NCBI RefSeq assembly: GCF_003032475.1 | Contig: NZ_CP028369.1 | Span: forward strand, 8,928,001 to 8,992,000 | DNA length: 64,000 nucleotides | From: Streptomyces sp. P3 | Lineage (GTDB): Bacteria > Actinomycetota > Actinomycetes > Streptomycetales > Streptomycetaceae | Direction: 5' to 3' | Shown here: positions 60,139 through 64,000 of the stretch, one piece after another | Numbering within the stretch: position 1 is the stretch's first letter | Layout of the letters: each line of letters begins with the position of its first letter | Made by a program: the position numbers and the translations under genes | Notes under the pieces: generated by a model | Told to the model about the DNA's origin: nothing | Databases searched by the model: none | The model's input: only the letters and a program-made list of their open reading frames with translations

Positions 60139-61397
60139 TGGCGGAGCCGTGGGGCCCTGCCGCGGTGACCTGCGCGGGGCAGTCGTCGGTTGCGGAGGTG
60201 CTGCCGGAGGTCGCCGTGCTGGTCCTTGGCAGGTTCGTGTCCGTGGCGGTCACGAACGGGGCGCCGCTGGTGAAACGTCGGGGGTGCGCGCAGGCCGGCA
60301 TGACCACGCTCCTTGCTGAGGGGATAGGGACACATCGAGCCGGCGGGCCCCGCCGGGCGGTGTATGCCCGCGACGGCTGTGGGGGAGAGGGCGACGTCAG
60401 TCCTGCTGGCCGTGGTCGTCGTCCTGGCCTGGCCGGACGGGCGGCGAGAGCGCGCTCCCGGACGCGACCGGAGTTCGTGCGCACAGCAAACGACCGGCAG
60501 GCGCCGCCTCTATCACGATCCCCCGGGTGGGGATGGGCGGCCCACCGGTTCGCTATGTAGAGTGACCCACAAAGGCCTACTGCTGACAAGGCGTCATTGT
60601 CGGGTGTCACCCGAAGGGGTGAACACACGCAGGACGGCCGCCGCGCGGAGCCCGCTGCCCGGGCGCGATCTCCCGGTGCCCTCCCGGTTCGGGGCCTGTG
60701 TTCCTCACCCGGTTCGTTCACCACCGGCTGCGCTCTCTTCCGGTATCGCCTTCAGGGTGAGCACGCGGCGGTAGCACGCGGGGGGTGACGCCGTCCGGTT
60801 CGGCTTGCACCGGGGCCGTTGCAGGATCGGCTGCTGGAGCGGGGCCTGTGCTGGGGGCGGGCGCCGGCTGACGGCGGGGGGCGGGCCGGTGTGAGCCGGC
60901 GGTTCCGGGGGGCTTGCGCGGGGTGTCGTCACCCACGGGCCCGTGTCCGGGTGGGCCCGGTGAGCGGGTACGGGGGCCTGGTGACCTGAGCGGGCGTCCC
61001 CTGGCCCGGCCGCAGTTGTGCGGACCGGCCCGTGAGAGTGCGCGGAGCGTGGTGCCGAGGTGTGCTGCCGGTGTGCGCCGGGCTGAACGGCCGTGACAGG
61101 ACAGGGTCCGGCAACCGCCCAGCCGGCGCCATGGAGGCGCCGGCTGGGGGATCCACTCCTCTCAGGGGTGCCCATCGCGGCATCGGGCTCGTCGCTGGCC
61201 CTGCCCTGCGCGCAGGGCAGGCAGCGGCTACACCGAAGACCGTGCCCCCCGAGAGGCTGGGCTGCCCACCGGTTGGATATCTCCAGTGAGGCAGGAATGT
61301 GGCATATGCCGCAAGGGATGTGACTCTTAGTCACCCGATCGGCGGGGCGCACCGAGGGGCGCGCTTCCCGGGCCTCGGACAGCGGCGGACAGCCGGC

Positions 61398-61475
61398 ACG
61401 GGCCGCGGACGCGGTGCGTGCGGTATCGCGTCAGAGCGGGACGGGCCGCGGACGCGGTGTGTGCGGTATCGCGTC
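61398..61475. repeat. 43-bp tandem duplication
   Basis: A 35-bp block starting (A/C)ACGGGCCGCGGACGCGGTG and ending GTGCGGTATCGCGTC is present at 61398-61432 and 61441-61475 with one internal difference. Followed directly by the octamer array. Confidence 0.85.
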
Positions 61476-61480
61476 GGTGC

Positions 61481-61544
61481 GGGGCGGCGGGGCGGCGGGG
61501 CGGCGGGGCGGCGGGGCGGCGGGGCGGCGGTGCGGCGGTGCGGT
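61481..61544. repeat. Octamer array GGGGCGGC
   Basis: Six perfect and two variant (GGTGCGGC, GGTGCGGT) head-to-tail copies of an 8-bp unit. Prone to slippage; no gene overlaps it convincingly. Confidence 0.85.
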
Positions 61545-61972
61545 GCGGGAGGGTGCGGGGCGGTGGGGCGGCCGCCGTGCCGGGCCCGATGCGTTCATGT
61601 GTCCGGCGGGGCGGGCGGTCCGCCGGAGGGGCGGGGCGGGTCAGGTGAGTGCCGGGGTCTGTCCGTCGGTGTCCGTCGGTGGGCGGTGGGTGGGCGGTGG
61701 GTGGGTGGTGGCGGTGTGTGCGGGGCGGGCTGTTGGAGGGCTCTGCGGTTGTCAGGGGGTGTGCCGTGCCGGTGCTGAGGTTCCCGGGGCGGGCGGCGGT
61801 TGTTCTGGGGGAGCGGTGGCCAGGTCATCGTCGCAGGAGGGGGGTGCGTGCGTCGGGTTCGCAGGGCTTGTGTCCCTTCGTGCGGCATGCGCAGGACGCG
61901 CCGCAGGACGCCGTCCGGCGCGGTGACGGGCTCGGGCTGAGGACGGGAAAGGATCACCTTCGGATAAGGCGC

Positions 61973-61980
61973 ATTATAAT
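61973..61980. promoter_or_regulatory. TATAAT-containing palindrome
   Basis: ATTATAAT reads TATAAT on both strands and stands out in GC-rich DNA, 50 bp before the GTG of the small gene at 62030. A possible -10 element; no matching -35 is evident on the plus strand. Confidence 0.4.
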
Positions 61981-62029
61981 TCACCCGTTCGGCCTTGCTC
62001 TGGACGGCCCCTGGTGTCGTTGTACCGAC

Positions 62030-62230
62030 GTGGATAAACCAAGTGGATATGTGCTGAATCGCTCACTCGGGGACCATCAAATCGTCGGCGCCCTCAGCCT
62101 CCGGACCCTTTGGGGTCCGGCCGCTTCGATCGTGAGGACGTGGCCGGAAAACCCTCTCGACGATCTTCTCTCCAGGCTGCAGGAGATCAAGACGGATCTT
62201 GATGCACGCTGGGACGGCGTGGTCGGATGA
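62030..62230 (+). CDS. Small hypothetical protein coupled to a membrane protein
   Basis: GTG 62030 opens VDKPSGYVLNRSLGDHQIVG, ALSLRTLWGP, then a helical end PLDDLLSRLQEIKTDLDARW. 66 aa. No ribosome site, but the stop overlaps the next ATG (ATGA) and codon bias is good. No family known. Confidence 0.45.
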   Translation: MDKPSGYVLNRSLGDHQIVGALSLRTLWGPAASIVRTWPENPLDDLLSRLQEIKTDLDARWDGVVG

Positions 62231-62940
62231 ACGAGTACGGCCAGATTTTTGAACCGCAATGGAAAAGGGAAGGGTCCTGTCCGGCCGCGAGTGATTTTCC
62301 CTGGCAGCAGGCCGACCCGCCCTGGGTGGGGCAGGTGTCGCCTTCTGTTGCCGCGGGTTTCTCCGGTGATGTCCTCGATCAGGAACTCAGTATTCTCCTG
62401 GGGCAGGCTGCTTCAGGAGCCGCTGAGGAGACATCGGCCCATGCACCGCGGCGCGGCCCGGTGGGGCGACGTCATGCGTGCAAGCGGCCTGCCGGCGTCC
62501 ACTGGTGGAATGTGTTTGCTGCTGCCCTTAACCGCTTGGTGTCCCTGGCTGTTTTCGCCGTGGTGAGCACGCTCAGCGGCATGCTCAGTTACGAGCCGCT
62601 CCGGCGCCTGGCCACCCCGGCCGCGCACGGCCTGGCGCTTTGGTGGCCCTTCCTTGTTTTCGGCCCCTGGCTGACGGGAGTTCTGGCGATTTCCTGCCGC
62701 GGTCTGCCCGCCCGAAGAACAGCGGGGTGGTGCGTCCTGCTGGTCTTCACAGGTCTCACCGTGGTGCTGTGCCTGATCGGCGCCCCCAGGACACCGGCCG
62801 GGTTCGTCACCGCGGGACTTCCCCCTCTGGCGGCCCTCACCTGCATCCTTCTGCTCTCCCCGGGGCGATGCGAGGCCAGGCACGCACCCACCGCGCAGAC
62901 GGGGAACAGCGGCCCGGCAGCTGCCGGGCCGCTCCGGTGA
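62227..62940 (+). CDS. Membrane protein with DUF2637-like helices
   Basis: A 237-aa protein. A soluble N-terminal part (NEYGQIFEPQWKREGSCPAA, DPPWVGQVSPSVAAGFSGDV) of about 90 residues is followed by a basic stretch and four helices: VSLAVFAVVSTLSGMLSYEP, HGLALWWPFLVFGPWLTGVL, WCVLLVFTGLTVVLCLIG and AGLPPLAALTCILLLS. The SYxxLRxLA then WWPxLVxGPW order resembles DUF2637-like proteins encoded on streptomycete mobile DNA. Starts by ATGA overlap with the small upstream gene. Role unknown. Confidence 0.65.
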   Translation: MNEYGQIFEPQWKREGSCPAASDFPWQQADPPWVGQVSPSVAAGFSGDVLDQELSILLGQAASGAAEETSAHAPRRGPVGRRHACKRPAGVHWWNVFAAALNRLVSLAVFAVVSTLSGMLSYEPLRRLATPAAHGLALWWPFLVFGPWLTGVLAISCRGLPARRTAGWCVLLVFTGLTVVLCLIGAPRTPAGFVTAGLPPLAALTCILLLSPGRCEARHAPTAQTGNSGPAAAGPLR

Positions 62941-63200
62941 CCCAGGCCCGCCCGTGCGGCGGCGGCCGTGCCTGCCGGTGCACGCCGACGAACCGCACCC
63001 GGCCGTGTCAACGCCATGCGTGAAAATCCACTCCTCCGTGGAGCGCACTGAGGCTTTGCAGAGAAATGGCTGATCATTTCCGCCCCCTCTGTGCCCCTGA
63101 AGGACTCCCCGGTTCCGCTCTTCCTTCTGCGTGTTCCCCGGGTACGGTCAGGCTGCTCGTCGGCGACGGGTCTCTCCCGCCGGTAAATGACTGGCGGGCG

Positions 63201-63803
63201 ATGAATGCATCGGGAATCCCAGTGAATGAAGAAAATTTTCGCGGCTGCCGCTCAAGCGCAAGGAATTGCCCTCTCCCGTCCTTCGGCTGCCGGCCTGTCC
63301 ACTTCTGCAGCCGGCGCCGCCCGCCCCCGCGGGATTATGAAAGCGAAGCGCTCATCCTTCGGTTGCCCTGCGTACCGGCGGCGGTTCCCGCCTCGCGGCG
63401 GTACACGCGTGAACTGACGTCGTCATGGCGGATCGCCCCGCCGGTGACCGATACGATCGCGCTTGTGGTCTCCGAGCTGGTCACGAATGCTGTACGGCAT
63501 TCCGTCGGGCGACATCTGCCGCCGCAACGAGATGATCACCTCAGGCACTTCGATCTGGCGGTCTGCTTGACGGCGAAGCATGTGCGTGTCGAGGTGTACG
63601 ACGAAGAACGCCGCCTGCCGGTGGACGTCGAAGCCCATGAGTATGCGGAGACTGGAAGAGGCATGAAAATCATCCAGTTCTGCGGGGTGCGTTGGGGAGC
63701 CCGAAGGGTTTGCACCGGAAAGGTGGTCTGGTGCGAGGTGGGCCTGCCCGAACCCTCGCGCGTCGGCGGCGCCCTCGTCACGGCAGCGGGAAGCACCGGA
63801 TGA
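63201..63803 (+). CDS. Anti-sigma-factor-type ATP-binding protein (HATPase_c_2)
   Basis: A 200-aa RsbW-like protein. Start chosen at ATG 63201 (GGCGGG upstream); ATG 63205 is out of frame and GTG 63222 is an alternative. Core: RLPCVPAAVPASRRYTRELT, ALVVSELVTNAVRHSVGRHL (N box with Glu, Asn, His), VRVEVYDEERRLP (G1 region) and ETGRGMKIIQFCGVRWGARR (G2). Streptomycetes have dozens of these small kinases that bind sigma factors or anti-anti-sigma proteins. A longer open frame to 63066 looks non-coding. Confidence 0.8.
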   Translation: MNASGIPVNEENFRGCRSSARNCPLPSFGCRPVHFCSRRRPPPRDYESEALILRLPCVPAAVPASRRYTRELTSSWRIAPPVTDTIALVVSELVTNAVRHSVGRHLPPQRDDHLRHFDLAVCLTAKHVRVEVYDEERRLPVDVEAHEYAETGRGMKIIQFCGVRWGARRVCTGKVVWCEVGLPEPSRVGGALVTAAGSTG

Positions 63804-64000
63804 TCCGTCCCCCGCGCGGCCCGGGGCCGGGCCCGGACACACGCCGGGTGAGGCCCTCGCACGGCCCGGGAGCGGCCCGGAGCGCCCGGAGCGGCGGCAC
63901 GGACCGGTAGCGGACGGGCACGTAGCGCGGGCAGCGCCCTGCACAGGCTGTACGGGACCACGCTGCCGGCCGTCTGTGCGCGTGAGCATCTCCAGAGGGT

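Larger units (their letters stand above)
59541..62029. other. Gene-poor, GC- and repeat-rich stretch
   Basis: No convincing gene in about 2.5 kb. It holds a 23-bp direct repeat flanking a 15-bp hairpin, a 43-bp tandem duplication, an octamer array, and two similar non-coding blocks near 60520-60560 and 61255-61290 that share CCCACCGGTT next to AT-richer bases. Long open frames are Pro/Ala/Arg or Gly/Arg strings typical of very GC-rich non-coding DNA. Confidence 0.45.

Noticed and set aside
59402..60301. Minus-strand Pro/Ala/Thr-rich frame with AAGGAG about 9 bases before an ATG at 60301
   Set aside because: It would overlap the start of the TIG-repeat gene by about 140 bp in another frame, has low-complexity composition, and runs through the perfect hairpin and direct repeats. 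The ribosome-like site alone is not enough.
61414..61926. Plus-strand frames over the octamer array
   Set aside because: Translation is Gly/Ala/Arg repeat generated by the GGGGCGGC array, not protein-like.
1..64000. tRNA genes, rRNA genes, CRISPR arrays, telomere ends
   Set aside because: Looked for cloverleaf-like tracts, regular spacer-repeat arrays and terminal palindrome clusters; none found by eye. A covariance scan would be needed to exclude a single tRNA.

Overview
The window reads as accessory DNA from a Streptomyces or close relative. GC content is very high with strong third-position G/C bias, GTG starts are common, and the families seen are typical of the genus (DUF5988, DUF6207, CGNR regulators, NarL two-component pairs, IS5-type insertion sequences). 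Intact genes alternate with insertion-sequence scraps and decayed gene pieces, as in a chromosome arm or a large linear plasmid. I saw no rRNA, tRNA or CRISPR array. All family names come from reading motifs by eye; no search was run.

Layout. 0-5.9 kb: IS debris, a secreted HAD phosphatase, a replication-relaxation-like remnant, a DUF5988 gene and one intact IS5-type transposase. 6-15 kb: dead thioesterase, PIN-like protein, gcvH with a perfect terminator, dead IS5 transposase, small secreted and hypothetical proteins, then a transposase piece that cut a secreted beta-propeller gene; its full-length relative lies at 15.1-17.1 kb. 17-20.5 kb: hypothetical gene, MetF-like enzyme, and a cluster of gene fragments (SDR, MmgE/PrpD, FolD, amidohydrolase, HTH). 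20.7-26.3 kb: catabolic-looking locus (amidohydrolase, amino-acid permease, PLP gamma-lyase/synthase, divergent Lrp regulator, PhzF). 27.2-28.7 kb: NAD-dependent reductase and CGNR regulator, divergent, with two matching operators. 29.2-31.2 kb: large recombinase-like protein.

31.4-36.8 kb is the most interesting part: a compact lanthipeptide-type RiPP locus. A small Cys-rich protein, a HopA1-like putative lyase and a kinase-LanC fusion are read leftwards; a divergent gene pair is read rightwards. The LanC domain has a CCG zinc motif. The cysteines of the candidate precursor sit near its N terminus, followed by a long charged helical tail, the reverse of the normal leader-core order.

37-46.9 kb: GNAT, TetR plus serine hydrolase, a 73-bp MITE-like element, IS1380 and IS5 pieces, an IS200/IS605-type TnpB element carrying a divergent ribbon-helix-helix gene, then decayed DUF6207, MerR, HlyIII and isomerase genes. 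46.9-49 kb: MFS exporter with divergent MarR. 49.3-55.2 kb: HNH-like and metallo-beta-lactamase-fold genes, then a same-strand run of secreted hydrolase, acyltransferase, sensor kinase and response regulator. 55.5-59.5 kb: glycosyltransferase and secreted esterase, and an IPT/TIG repeat protein. 59.5-62 kb: gene-poor, repeat-rich G+C DNA. 62-63.8 kb: coupled small gene and membrane protein, and an anti-sigma-type ATPase.
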